Counted from the stretch's first letter, positions 1 to 8,911 are shown. The stretch is DNA of 64,000 nucleotides from Streptomyces sp. rh34 (GCF_002551245.1 NZ_NTGZ01000008.1:1-64000), one strand, 5' to 3'. Program-made: numbers and translations. The notes: a model not told the origin generated them from the sequence alone.

Positions 1-14
1 TGTATAAGAGACAG
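1..14. other. Residual Tn5/Nextera adapter at contig edge
   Basis: The first 14 bases, TGTATAAGAGACAG, are identical to the 3' end of the Tn5 mosaic-end/Nextera adapter (established knowledge of that sequence). They are AT-rich against a GC-rich background and break the coding sense of the first gene. They are therefore almost certainly library-preparation sequence left at a contig end. Confidence 0.9.
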
Positions 15-1817
15 CCGCTGCGCCGGGACCTGCGCGAGGCGCTGCGCGGCGGCGACCCGGCCGTCGCGCCCGCCGCCACCGGCTTCTTCCTCGTCCTGGA
101 GGGCGGCGACGGAGCGGGCAAGTCCACTCAGGTCGAGGCGCTCGCCGACTGGATCCGGTCCAAGGGCCACGAGGTCGTCGTGACCCGCGAGCCCGGGGCC
201 ACCCCCGTCGGCAAGCGGCTGCGGTCGATCCTGCTCGACGTGTCCTCCGCCGGTCTGTCCAACCGGGCCGAGGCCCTGCTGTACGCCGCCGACCGCGCCG
301 AGCACGTCGACTCCGTCGTCCGCCCGGCGCTGGAGCGGGGCGCGATCGTCATCTCCGACCGCTACATCGACTCGTCCGTGGCCTACCAGGGCGCGGGCCG
401 GGATCTGGCCCCGACCGAGATCGCCCGGATCTCGCGGTGGGCGACGAGCGGCCTCGTACCGCATCTGACGGTGCTGCTGGACGTCGACCCGGCGACAGCC
501 CGGGAGCGGTTCACCGAGGCACCGGACCGGCTGGAGTCGGAACCGGTCGAGTTCCACGAGCGGGTGCGGTCCGGGTTCCTGACCCTGGCCGCCGCCGACC
601 CGACGCGTTATCTGGTGGTGGACGCCGGCCAGGAGCCGGAGTCGATCACCACGGTCGTACGCCACCGGCTCGACCAGCTCCTGCCGCTCTCCGAGGCCGA
701 GATCGAGGCCATCGAGGAGGCCCGCCGCCGGGCCATCGAGGAGGCCCGGCGCAAGGCGGAGGAAGAGGCCGCGCGCAAGGCCGAGGAGGAGCGCCTGGAG
801 AAGGAGCGCCAGGAGCAGCTCGCCCGGCTGCGCGCCGAGGAGGAGGAGCGCAAGCAGCGCGAGCTGGAGGAGGCCCGCCGCCGCGAGGCCGAGCGCCAGG
901 CGGAGGAGGCCCGGCAGCGAGCCGAGGAGGCCCGCCGCCGCGCCGAGGAGGACCGGCTCCGGCTGGAGGCCGAGGAGCGGGTCCGCGAGGCCGAGCAGGA
1001 ACGTCTGCGCAAGCAGGCCGAGGAGGAGGCCCGGCTCCGCAAGGAGGCCGAGGCGCAGCGCCTGGAGAAGCAGCGCAAGGCCGAAGAGGCCCTGATGCGC
1101 GCCGAGGAGGCCCGCCGTCGGGCCGAGGCCGAGGCTGCCGCCCGTACGGAGGCGGCGCGGGCCGAGGCCGATCGGGCGGAGGCCCGGCGTGCGGAGGAGG
1201 CGCGGGCGTCCCGTGCCTCGCGTCCGGAGACCTCCTCGCCGTCGTCCTCGCGGTCGGAGGGCCCGACCGTTCCGGAGAACGAGCTCACGGTGCCCACGCC
1301 GATCGTGAACCCGAACGAGATCACGCAGCCGGTCCCGGCGGTCCGGCCGGGGGACGACCGTCCTTCCGGATCCGGTACGGGTACGGGCACGGGTGCACGT
1401 TCAGGATCCGCTCTCGGGGACGACGAGACGGCGATGCTGCCGCGCTTCTCGGACCAGCGGCCGGCGGACCAGCGGCCGGCGGACCGGCGGCAGGCCCGGG
1501 ACGCGGACGAGACGGCCGTGCTGCCGCCGGTCTCCGCCGATCAGCCCTCCGACCGGGTGCCCCAGGGCTTCTTCCGGGACGAGAGCCCGGCGTCCTCGCC
1601 CGCGGAGAGCGAGAACGAGCGCACCCGGGAACTGCCGCAGGTCGAGGACCCGAACGCCGGAGAGACGCCCGACCGGCAGCAGGGCCGCCGCACGCGCCCC
1701 CGCCCCGACTGGGCGGAGGAGACCCCGCTGGACGATCTGCCGACCCTGGCGGACGAGCTGCTCGGGGGCCACGAGGACGACGGCCCCGCGGGCCGGGGAC
1801 GTCGCCCGCGCGGCTGA
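15..1817 (+). CDS. tmk: Thymidylate kinase (dTMP kinase), 5' truncated, with coiled-coil C-terminal tail
   Basis: It phosphorylates dTMP to dTDP with ATP in the cytoplasm. The reading frame is open from base 15, so the GTG at 180 is internal. The P-loop GGDGAGKST lies at 102-128, upstream of that GTG, and the DRYIDSSVAYQG motif is at about 358-393. After the kinase (to about 690) come roughly 170 residues rich in E, A, R and K, a probable long coiled coil, then a Pro/Ser/Asp-rich low-complexity tail. Typical bacterial TMK is about 210 residues. Streptomyces homologues I recall are over 1,000 residues with an N-terminal membrane domain, which fits the in-frame linker upstream of the P-loop. 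holB follows 152 bp downstream, as in other Streptomyces. Confidence 0.93.
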   Translation, partial: PLRRDLREALRGGDPAVAPAATGFFLVLEGGDGAGKSTQVEALADWIRSKGHEVVVTREPGATPVGKRLRSILLDVSSAGLSNRAEALLYAADRAEHVDSVVRPALERGAIVISDRYIDSSVAYQGAGRDLAPTEIARISRWATSGLVPHLTVLLDVDPATARERFTEAPDRLESEPVEFHERVRSGFLTLAAADPTRYLVVDAGQEPESITTVVRHRLDQLLPLSEAEIEAIEEARRRAIEEARRKAEEEAARKAEEERLEKERQEQLARLRAEEEERKQRELEEARRREAERQAEEARQRAEEARRRAEEDRLRLEAEERVREAEQERLRKQAEEEARLRKEAEAQRLEKQRKAEEALMRAEEARRRAEAEAAARTEAARAEADRAEARRAEEARASRASRPETSSPSSSRSEGPTVPENELTVPTPIVNPNEITQPVPAVRPGDDRPSGSGTGTGTGARSGSALGDDETAMLPRFSDQRPADQRPADRRQARDADETAVLPPVSADQPSDRVPQGFFRDESPASSPAESENERTRELPQVEDPNAGETPDRQQGRRTRPRPDWAEETPLDDLPTLADELLGGHEDDGPAGRGRRPRG

Positions 1818-1969
1818 CGCCCCGCCCCACCGCCGATGGTGAAGTCCCGGCCCGTCCGTCCCTCCGGGGGCGGGCGGGCCGGACTGTCAGTGGCGTCCCC
1901 CACAATGGAGAGCGACGACGCACCGCGGTTCCGCGACACCGCACGACACCACCGGAAGGGCGGTGACCC

Positions 1970-3175
1970 ATGACCGTATGGGACGACCTGGTCGGACAGA
2001 TCCGCGTGCAGGAACAGCTCGCCGCCGCCGCCAAGGACGCCGATGCGCTGGTCACCGCGGTGTCCGACGGAAAGCCGCTGGACCAGGGCTCGAAGATGAC
2101 GCACGCCTGGCTGTTCACCGGACCGCCCGGCTCCGGCCGGTCCACGGCGGCACGGGCCTTCGCCGCGGCGCTCCAGTGCACGAGCCCGGACCGGGCGCTC
2201 GGCGGCGTACCCGGCTGCGGGTTCTGCGACGGCTGCCACACCAGCCTGATCGGCACACACGCCGACGTCCAGGTCATCCGCACGGACCTGCTTTCCATCG
2301 GCGTGAAGGAGACCCGCGACCTGGTCCGGCGCGCCCAGCTCTCCCCGGCGGTCGGCCGGTGGCAGGTCATCGTGATGGAGGACGCCGACCGCCTCACCGA
2401 GGGCGCGGGCAACGTCCTGCTGAAGGCCGTCGAGGAGCCCGCGCCGCGCACGGTCTGGATGCTGTGCGCCCCCTCGCTCGAAGACGTCCTGCCCACGATC
2501 CGCTCCCGCTGCCGGCACCTCACCCTGAGCACCCCCCCGGTGGAGGCGGTGGCCGACGTCCTGATCCGCCGTGACGGCGTCGACCCCGAGCGGGCGCACT
2601 CCGCGGCCCGCGCCACCCAGGGGCACATCGGCCGGGCGCGCCGCCTCGCGACGGACGAGCGGGCGCGGGCTCGGCGGGCGGCGGTGCTGAAGGTCCCGCT
2701 GCGGGTCGCCGACGTCGGCGGCTGCCTGAAGGCGGCCCAGGAGCTGATCGACACGGCCACCGACGACGCCAAGCAGATGGCGGAGGAGGTCGACGTCAAG
2801 GAGACCGAGGACCTCAAGGCGGCGCTCGGCGGAGTGGCCGGGGGCCGGATGCCACGCGGGACGGCGGGCGCGATGAAGGAGCTGGAGGACAAGCAGAAGC
2901 GCCGCAAGACGCGTACGCAGCGCGACAGCCTCGATCTGGCGCTGACCGAGCTCACCGGGTTCTACCGCGATGTGCTGGCGCTCCAGCTCGGCTCCCGGAT
3001 CGCCATCGCCAACGTCGACGTGCAGGACTCCCTCGACCGGATCGCGGAGTCCTCGACGCCCGCGCAGACCCTGCGCAGGATCGAGTCGGTGATTGCCTGC
3101 AGGGAGGCGATGGACCGCAATGTGGCGCCGCTGCTCGCGGTGGAGGCGATGACGATGGCGCTGCGGGCGGGCTGA
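1970..3175 (+). CDS. holB: DNA polymerase III subunit delta'
   Basis: This is a clamp-loader subunit that works with DnaX and delta to load the beta clamp. The 401 residues contain a Walker-A-like GPPGSGRST (51-59) in which the usual Lys is Arg, four zinc-binding cysteines (70, 83, 86, 89), a Walker-B-like VIVMEDAD (133-140) and the SRC arginine-finger motif (179-181). Delta' does not need to hydrolyse ATP, so the Lys-to-Arg change fits this subunit better than DnaX. The ATG at 1970 is preceded by GGAAGGG. The gene follows tmk on the same strand, probably in one transcription unit. Confidence 0.93.
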   Translation: MTVWDDLVGQIRVQEQLAAAAKDADALVTAVSDGKPLDQGSKMTHAWLFTGPPGSGRSTAARAFAAALQCTSPDRALGGVPGCGFCDGCHTSLIGTHADVQVIRTDLLSIGVKETRDLVRRAQLSPAVGRWQVIVMEDADRLTEGAGNVLLKAVEEPAPRTVWMLCAPSLEDVLPTIRSRCRHLTLSTPPVEAVADVLIRRDGVDPERAHSAARATQGHIGRARRLATDERARARRAAVLKVPLRVADVGGCLKAAQELIDTATDDAKQMAEEVDVKETEDLKAALGGVAGGRMPRGTAGAMKELEDKQKRRKTRTQRDSLDLALTELTGFYRDVLALQLGSRIAIANVDVQDSLDRIAESSTPAQTLRRIESVIACREAMDRNVAPLLAVEAMTMALRAG

Positions 3176-3254
3176 GGGGTCCCGACGCGGGTCCCTGTTC
3201 ACCCGAATGAGCAGGGAATCGGACGACTCGTCACCCGGCGGATACGCTCCCTGA

Positions 3255-4784
3255 ATGGATACCAGGCGGCTGCTCCGCACCTTCGCCATCGGGATCGGCA
3301 CTGCCGGCCTCCTCATCTCCGGCTGCAGTGGCAGCGGCTCCTCGCCGAGCGCCTCGGCCACCGGCACGGCGGCTCGCGAGGGGCTGTCGTCGTACTACGC
3401 GCAGAAGCTGAGCTGGCGCGACTGCGGGGTGGAGGGGTTCGAGTGCACGACGATGAAGGCGCCGAAGGACTACGACCAGCCGGATGACGGCGACATCGAA
3501 CTCGCGGTCTCCCGCAAGAAGGCCACCGGGCCGGGCAAGCGGATCGGTTCCCTCCTGGTGAATCCGGGCGGCCCCGGCGGCTCCGCGATCGGCTATCTCC
3601 AGGGGTACGCGGCACTCGGCTATCCGGCCCAGGTGAGGGCCCGCTACGACATGGTGGCGATCGACCCGCGCGGCGTGGCCCGCAGCGAACCCGTCGAGTG
3701 CCTCACGGGACCGGAGATGGACGCCTACACCCAGGTCGACCAGACGCCCGACGACCAGGCGGAGGTCCGGAAACTGAGCGCGTCCTTCGAAAAGTTCGCG
3801 GCGGGCTGCGAGAAGCGGTCCGGCGAGATCCTCCCGTACGTCTCCACCGTCGACACGGCCCGCGACATGGACGTCCTGCGGGCCCTGCTCGGCGACGAGA
3901 AGCTGAGTTACGTCGGTGCGTCGTACGGGACCTTCCTGGGCGCCACCTACGCGGACCTCTTCCCGGAGCGGGCCGGCCGCCTCGTCCTGGACGGTGCGAT
4001 GGACCCCTCCTTGAAGGCCATCGACATGAACCGCGACCAGACGGCGGGCTTCGAGGGGGCCTTCCAGTCCTTCGCCGCCGACTGCGTCGAGCAGCCGGAC
4101 TGCCCGCTCGGCACCACGTCCACCGCCGACGCGGCGACCGCGCTGAAGCAGCTCTTCAAGGACCTGGACGCGAAGCCGGTCCCGACCGGCGACGACCGTG
4201 AGCTGGGCGAGTCCCTGGCCACCACCGGGGTGATCGCCGCCATGTACGACGAGGCTGCCTGGCCGCAGCTCCGCGAGGCGCTGACGGGCGCGCAGCGGAG
4301 CGACGGCTCCGGCCTCCTGTCCCTGGCCGACAGCTACTACGAGCGCGAGCCGAACGGGAAGTACGCGAACCTGATGTTCGCCAACGCCGCCGTGAACTGC
4401 CTCGACCTGCCGCCCGCCTTCGACGGCCCCGACGCGGTCGAGAAGGCGGTCCCGGACTTCGAGAAGGCCTCCCCGGTCTTCGGTCGAGGCTTCGCCTGGG
4501 CCTCCCTGAACTGCGCCCACTGGCCGACCGAGGCCACGGGCACCCCGCACCGCACCGAGGCGAAGGGCGCCGACCCGATCGTGGTCGTCGGCACCACCCG
4601 CGACCCGGCCACCCCGTACCAGTGGTCCCGGTCCCTCGCCGAGCAGCTCTCCTCCGGCACCCTGCTCACCTACGAGGGCGACGGCCACACCGCGTACGGC
4701 CGGGGCAGCGACTGCGTCGACACGGCGATCAACACGTACCTCCTGGAGGGCACCCCGCCCACCGACGGCAAGAAGTGCACCTGA
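3255..4784 (+). CDS. Secreted lipoprotein alpha/beta hydrolase, tripeptidyl-aminopeptidase type (S33)
   Basis: The 509-residue precursor starts with a basic n-region, a hydrophobic core and a lipobox ISGC with Cys24, so it is probably membrane-anchored outside the cell. The oxyanion motif NPGGPG is at 103-108, the nucleophile elbow GASYG has Ser223, and a C-terminal TAP-like domain supplies Asp450 (TRDPATP) and His478 (GDGHTAYG). The family cleaves di- or tripeptides from exported protein N-termini (the Streptomyces Tap and Slp proteins). It sits between holB and tRNA-Thr, a position I recall from S. coelicolor. The exact substrate is unknown. Confidence 0.9.
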   Translation: MDTRRLLRTFAIGIGTAGLLISGCSGSGSSPSASATGTAAREGLSSYYAQKLSWRDCGVEGFECTTMKAPKDYDQPDDGDIELAVSRKKATGPGKRIGSLLVNPGGPGGSAIGYLQGYAALGYPAQVRARYDMVAIDPRGVARSEPVECLTGPEMDAYTQVDQTPDDQAEVRKLSASFEKFAAGCEKRSGEILPYVSTVDTARDMDVLRALLGDEKLSYVGASYGTFLGATYADLFPERAGRLVLDGAMDPSLKAIDMNRDQTAGFEGAFQSFAADCVEQPDCPLGTTSTADAATALKQLFKDLDAKPVPTGDDRELGESLATTGVIAAMYDEAAWPQLREALTGAQRSDGSGLLSLADSYYEREPNGKYANLMFANAAVNCLDLPPAFDGPDAVEKAVPDFEKASPVFGRGFAWASLNCAHWPTEATGTPHRTEAKGADPIVVVGTTRDPATPYQWSRSLAEQLSSGTLLTYEGDGHTAYGRGSDCVDTAINTYLLEGTPPTDGKKCT

Positions 4785-4824
4785 CCCCCTGCCCCTCTGA
4801 CCTGCCCTGACCAGCGCAAACGCC

Positions 4825-4856
4825 TCCGGGGGCGCCGTGTACGGAGCACCCCCGGA
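4825..4856 (+). terminator. Hairpin terminator after the S33 peptidase gene
   Basis: An 8-bp stem (TCCGGGGG at 4825-4832 pairing with CCCCCGGA at 4849-4856) and a 16-nt loop lie 40 bp past the stop codon and upstream of the tRNA. It has no U-tract, as is common in Streptomyces. Confidence 0.5.
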
Positions 4857-4908
4857 AACTGTGTAGACTTGGCCCCGCTGCTGATCGCACCATGGTGTGA
4901 CAGGGCGC

Positions 4909-4985
4909 GCCGCCTTAGCTCAGTTGGCCAGAGCAACGCACTCGTAATGCGTAGGTCTCGGGTTCGAATCCCGAAGGCGGCTCCA
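4909..4985 (+). tRNA. tRNA-Thr (anticodon CGU)
   Basis: The acceptor stem GCCGCCT (4909-4915) pairs with AGGCGGC (4975-4981). The anticodon stem ACGCA/TGCGT closes the loop CTCGTAA with anticodon CGT at 4943-4945, which reads ACG threonine codons. The T-arm GGTTCGAATCC is present and CCA is encoded at 4983-4985. The T-arm is intact, so this could serve as an integration site, but no att repeat or integrase is seen nearby. Confidence 0.97.
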
Positions 4986-4990
4986 TGGTG

Positions 4991-5020
4991 AACCCCAGGT
5001 CAGGACTTTGACCTGGGGTT
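4991..5020 (+). terminator. Rho-independent terminator of tRNA-Thr
   Basis: A perfect 12-bp stem (4991-5002 with 5009-5020, six-base loop) is followed by TCCTCTTT. It lies five bases after the tRNA CCA end. Confidence 0.85.
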
Positions 5021-5034
5021 TCCTCTTTAGGCTG

Positions 5035-5320
5035 CCCTTGGAATTCCGCCGGATCGGCACTCGCGGTCTGTGCATCGCATGTAGGGTCCAGCGGATAAGG
5101 GACCGTCACTCCAAGATCGTGGAATCCGATGCGTCGGTAGAAGGTCATGGCGCGGGTGATTGTCCTCGTGTACTCCGAGGGTGAGCCGGCCGCATTCGGT
5201 GTGCCGTCGTGCGAAGTCGGTTGCTGCCTCCACCAGTGCCCGTGCCGGGCCGTCCTGCCCGCGGTGAGCCGGAGTGACGTAGACCGGATGAAGGTGTGCG
5301 GTGTCGGGAACATGCTCAGG
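5035..5320 (-). pseudogene. GNAT acetyltransferase remnant (frameshifted, N-terminus missing)
   Basis: Read on the minus strand, one frame gives the acetyl-CoA-binding segment (VYVTPAHRGQ ... ARALVEAATDFARRH ... LTLGVHEDN). A second frame then continues the family's C-terminal part, RAMTFYRRIGFHDLGV and PYPLDP. The frames meet at a C-rich run near 5149-5157, where one extra base restores neither frame. The N-terminal half of the domain is absent: homology stops about 20 bp from the stop of the neighbouring histidine kinase. A sequencing error could explain the frameshift but not the missing half. Confidence 0.75.
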
Positions 5321-5339
5321 GGGCGCGGCCCCGGCGGCG

Positions 5340-7022
5340 TCAAGGGCGTCTTGCGGGCACGGTGTCCTTCGCTGACAGTGTGTTGCCGGACCAGCAGAGC
5401 CGGTAGAGGTCAACGTCGCCCAACAGGTCGCGGCCGGAACGGTAGTACTCGCAACGGGCGCCGGGCGGCCGGGATGTGGAACGTGCGTGGTCGGGTGGAT
5501 AGGGGTAGGCGCGGGCCGGCAGCAGAGGCGCGAGCTCGGCGCGCGGCCGGCCCACGGACAGCTCGTCGAAGTGGGAGGGCGGGAGCACGCTCGTCGTGAG
5601 TTGCCAGGCCAGGTAGACGGCGGATGGCACGAAGAAGAGGGCTGCGACAACGGGTGCGACGACGGCGACGGCGGAGCGGCGACAAGCCTCGCCTCGTACG
5701 GAGGCGAGCCGTTTGGCGGACTCCGGTGGAACCGGACCCGGGGCTGTGTTCGGGCCCGGGTTGAGGGCGGCATCGGACGGCGACGCGGGTTCTTGGGTCC
5801 GGTCCGGCCTTCCGGGCACCGTCATCGGTCCCGGCATCCCGGTGCGGGCGGTTGCCTGGTGCGGGAGAACGGCGGAGACATGAAACCTGCCTTCGTCGGG
5901 CTCGGTCCGCAAGGAGCCGCCGAGGACGGCCACACGCTCGTGAAGTCCTATGAGCCCCCGGCCGACGCCACTTGCTGGGCCGACGCTCGCGTGCGCCGAG
6001 CCGCCGGCCGACGGGACTGCGTTCATGACGCTCACGCGGGTACGGTCGGACTCGTGGGTGATCCGCACGCTGATGGGACAGTCCGGCGCGTGTTTCATCG
6101 CGTTGGTGAGGGCCTCCTGAACAACCCGGTACATCCCACGCTTGATCAGGGGCGGCAGGGGAGGCGACGCCCCGCGCCGCTCCCAGCGCACCGGTACTCC
6201 AGAGGCGACCGCCCGCGAGAGGAGGTTCTCGACGGTGTCGTTGACCGGCAGGCCAGCACCTGTGTTCCTGCCAGGCGGGTCTTGCAGGACTGCGACGGTG
6301 TCCCTCATCTGTTCCACCGCGTCCGCGATCGTCCCGCGGAGGTCGACGAGGTCGGCGCGGTCGCGGTCGGTGAGGTCGGGCGAGAGTTCCAGTGCCCCGG
6401 CGCGTAGGGCGACCAGGCTCAGGGCGTGGCCGAGGGAGTCGTGCATGTCGGCCGCGATCTCGGCGCGTTCGGTCAGGCGCGCCCGTTCTGCGACCAGGTG
6501 CTGCCGCTCTTCCAGGCTGTGGGCCAGCTGCCAGCCCCCTCGCACGAGTTGACGCCGGCCTCGCCAGTGCCGTCCCGTTAGCCAGGGAAACAGCAGAGCT
6601 GCGGGCAGGACGGACATCGCGTAGAACCACCACACAGGTTGCGCACGCAGCACGGCGCAGGTCGCGAGATTGACGGCAGCGCACCCGGCGAGCACAAGGA
6701 GCGGGCGCCGTGCCGCGGCTACCCGGGAGCCGAGCAGACAGCTCAGCGCGGCCAGCGACAGGACATGGGCGTTGCCTGGTGTCGCGGGGTCGGCCAGGCC
6801 CACTACACACAGTCCGTTGACGAGCACGACGGCGGCTGCCGGGCGGTGGCGGGACCAGGGTACGGCCACGGCCAGGACGGCCAGAGGGAGGAACAGGTCC
6901 ATAGCCCAGGAAGCTGTGGTCGCGTCATGGAACCCGTATCCGGTGGTGGCCGCGAGCGCGGCCCACAGAGCCGCGTCGGCAGCGCGCGCGGACCTGGCTG
7001 AGGCTGTACGAGCGTGCAGCAT
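5340..7022 (-). CDS. NarL-family sensor histidine kinase with C-terminal membrane/extracytoplasmic extension
   Basis: This 560-residue membrane kinase has about four to five N-terminal membrane segments (residues 15-150) and a HisKA_3 dimerisation/phosphoacceptor helix with EIAADMHDSLGH, His194 being the likely phosphorylated residue. A HATPase_c domain follows (to about 370). Unusually, another membrane helix follows (about 434-458). The last ~100 residues resemble small exported domains (CEYYR ... YRLCW with a Cys pair). It probably signals to the response regulator encoded divergently at 9163 and controls the ABC transporter encoded just upstream on the same strand. The ligand is unknown. 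Confidence 0.87.
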   Translation of the reverse strand: MLHARTASARSARAADAALWAALAATTGYGFHDATTASWAMDLFLPLAVLAVAVPWSRHRPAAAVVLVNGLCVVGLADPATPGNAHVLSLAALSCLLGSRVAAARRPLLVLAGCAAVNLATCAVLRAQPVWWFYAMSVLPAALLFPWLTGRHWRGRRQLVRGGWQLAHSLEERQHLVAERARLTERAEIAADMHDSLGHALSLVALRAGALELSPDLTDRDRADLVDLRGTIADAVEQMRDTVAVLQDPPGRNTGAGLPVNDTVENLLSRAVASGVPVRWERRGASPPLPPLIKRGMYRVVQEALTNAMKHAPDCPISVRITHESDRTRVSVMNAVPSAGGSAHASVGPASGVGRGLIGLHERVAVLGGSLRTEPDEGRFHVSAVLPHQATARTGMPGPMTVPGRPDRTQEPASPSDAALNPGPNTAPGPVPPESAKRLASVRGEACRRSAVAVVAPVVAALFFVPSAVYLAWQLTTSVLPPSHFDELSVGRPRAELAPLLPARAYPYPPDHARSTSRPPGARCEYYRSGRDLLGDVDLYRLCWSGNTLSAKDTVPARRP

Positions 7023-7142
7023 GGTGTGTTGGCCGCCCTTCCGCTGATTTCCCCCACCCGTCGGGGTCGATTCTGTGGGACGCGCCCGTACACCCGGCCA
7101 GGGGGATGTGCTCGGTACATCGCAGGGAGGTTCCGCCGTAGT

Positions 7143-7949
7143 TCAGGCGTCCCGCCGTCGCAGCACGAGGAGACCGGCCACCTGAGCGGCGCCGGCCCAC
7201 ACCAGCAGGATCAGCAGACTCACGGCGTCCGGGAACGGAGCCTTCCCGTCGCCCAGCATGAAATATCCACCCACGGTCTGCGGCATGTACTCGTTGATGG
7301 CCAGCAGCACCGGACCCCCCAGTCCGACCAGCATGCTGGGCAGCGCGGAAAGCACGAAGAAGATCACGGCCACGGCGCCGGCTGCCGTCCGCAGAGCGAA
7401 CGACACTCCCACCGTCAGTACGCAGATCAGGGCGGAGTACACGCCCATGGCTACGGCTTGGTACGCCACCTTCGGCAGCTCGAATTCGGCGTGTCCCTGA
7501 AAGGGGCCCCAGGCCAGGGCGATGCCCAGCACAGCCCACACCGTCGCGGCGACGAGGCCCACCAGGGCGCTCAGCAGCGACTTGGCCAGCTGCACCCGGG
7601 CCCTGACCGGCACCCACAGCAGCGAGGTGCGCACGCTGCTTGTGGAGTACTCGCTCGTCACCATCGTCATGGCCAGAATTACCAGGGCGAACTGGGTAAG
7701 GATGACCGAGGACACTGAGGCGTTGCCCACCGGCTGGACCGGCTTGTCGTTGATCCGGGCGATCGACCCGTAGTAGAACGTGAAGACCGAGGTCACGACG
7801 AGGCCGGCCAGCAGGCAGACGTACGGCGTGCGAAGGGTCCACAGTTTCGTCCACTCCGAGGTGAAGGCACCGACGAAGCCACCGCCGGTGGGGCCGGAGG
7901 CCACCCGGCCACCGCGGTCGTCGCTCACGCCGGTCGATACTGCGCTCAT
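7143..7949 (-). CDS. ABC transporter permease (ABC-2 type)
   Basis: This 268-residue protein has about six hydrophobic segments and the N-terminal pattern FTSEWTKLWTLRTPY typical of ABC-2 permeases. Its ATG overlaps the stop of the upstream ATPase gene by 4 bp (ATGA), so the pair is translationally coupled. Together they probably form an exporter of a lipid, peptide or antibiotic. The adjoining histidine kinase and response regulator suggest induction by an envelope stress or drug. The substrate cannot be read from the sequence. Confidence 0.85.
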   Translation of the reverse strand: MSAVSTGVSDDRGGRVASGPTGGGFVGAFTSEWTKLWTLRTPYVCLLAGLVVTSVFTFYYGSIARINDKPVQPVGNASVSSVILTQFALVILAMTMVTSEYSTSSVRTSLLWVPVRARVQLAKSLLSALVGLVAATVWAVLGIALAWGPFQGHAEFELPKVAYQAVAMGVYSALICVLTVGVSFALRTAAGAVAVIFFVLSALPSMLVGLGGPVLLAINEYMPQTVGGYFMLGDGKAPFPDAVSLLILLVWAGAAQVAGLLVLRRRDA

Positions 7950-8911
7950 GCTCCCGCTCCCTGCGTCTGCCCGGTGGGAGAACCGTTGAGCGTCGACGCG
8001 CCCGTTTCGTACTCCACGCTCTGCGCGGTGAGTTCCATGTAGACCTGTTCCAGCGAGGCGGCGACGGTCCGCAGTTCGTGCAGCCGCAGCCCCAGCCCGT
8101 GGGCCAGGTCGCCCACCTTCTCGGCACTGCGGCCCTTCACGACGAGCTCGTCGGCGGCGGGCGACTCCACACTCACGTCGCCGTCCTTCAGAAGATGGCT
8201 GATCAGTGTGGGCAGGTCTGCCACGTCGGGGGTGCGCACCCGTACTGACGACAGCGAGCTGCTGGCCAGCAACTCGGCCATCGGCGTGTCGGCCAAGAGC
8301 TTGCCCCGTCCGATGATGACCAGTTGGTCGGCGGTCAACTGCATTTCGCTCATCAGATGACTGGAGAGGAAGACCGTCCGGCCCTCGGCTGCCAGGGAGC
8401 GCACGAGCTCGCGCACCCAGCGGACACCGTCGGGGTCGAGGCCGTTGACGGGCTCGTCGAAGATGAGTACCTGCGGGTCACCGAGCAGCGCGCCCGCCAC
8501 GCCCAGCCGCTGGTACATGCCGAGGGAGAACGCCCCGGCGGAGCGCCTCGCCACCTTTGCCAGGCCGACCATCTCCAGCACCTCGTCCACCCGGCTCACT
8601 GGAATGCCGTTGCTGCGCGCCTGCGCCACCAGGTGGTTGCGTGCGGAGCGAGCCGGGTGCAGCGCCTTGGCGTCCAGGAGCGCCCCGACCTCGCGGATCG
8701 GGTGGCGCATGGAGGAGTACGGCCTTCCACCGATGAGCGCTTCGCCCTCGGAGGGGTGGTCCAAGCCGAGGATCATGCGCATCGTGGTTGACTTCCCGGC
8801 GCCGTTGGGGCCGAGGAAGCCGGTCACCACACCACCCTTGACGTCCAGTGTCAGACCGTCCACGGCGACGGTCTCGCCGTAACGCTTGGTCAGTTCTCGA
8901 AGGGTGATCAC
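7946..8911 (-). CDS. ABC transporter ATP-binding protein
   Basis: This 321-residue nucleotide-binding subunit has Walker A GPNGAGKST, signature-region SLGMYQRLG, Walker B VLIFDEP and H-loop LSSHLMSE, followed by the ~90-residue C-terminal extension of the DrrA/CcmA-like export group. It energises the permease encoded 4 bp in overlap downstream. The gene is the first of a minus-strand unit (ATPase, permease, histidine kinase) and is divergent from the response regulator at 9163, leaving a 251-bp shared control region at 8912-9162. Confidence 0.92.
   Translation of the reverse strand: MITLRELTKRYGETVAVDGLTLDVKGGVVTGFLGPNGAGKSTTMRMILGLDHPSEGEALIGGRPYSSMRHPIREVGALLDAKALHPARSARNHLVAQARSNGIPVSRVDEVLEMVGLAKVARRSAGAFSLGMYQRLGVAGALLGDPQVLIFDEPVNGLDPDGVRWVRELVRSLAAEGRTVFLSSHLMSEMQLTADQLVIIGRGKLLADTPMAELLASSSLSSVRVRTPDVADLPTLISHLLKDGDVSVESPAADELVVKGRSAEKVGDLAHGLGLRLHELRTVAASLEQVYMELTAQSVEYETGASTLNGSPTGQTQGAGA

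Noticed and set aside
1970..3175. Loss-of-function mutation in holB because the Walker A Lys is Arg
   Set aside because: Delta' subunits do not depend on a functional Walker A, and the rest of the protein is intact, so this is a family trait.
4909..5030. tRNA-Thr as the attachment site of an integrated element covering 5-17 kb
   Set aside because: No integrase, excisionase or second copy of the tRNA 3' end was found in the window.
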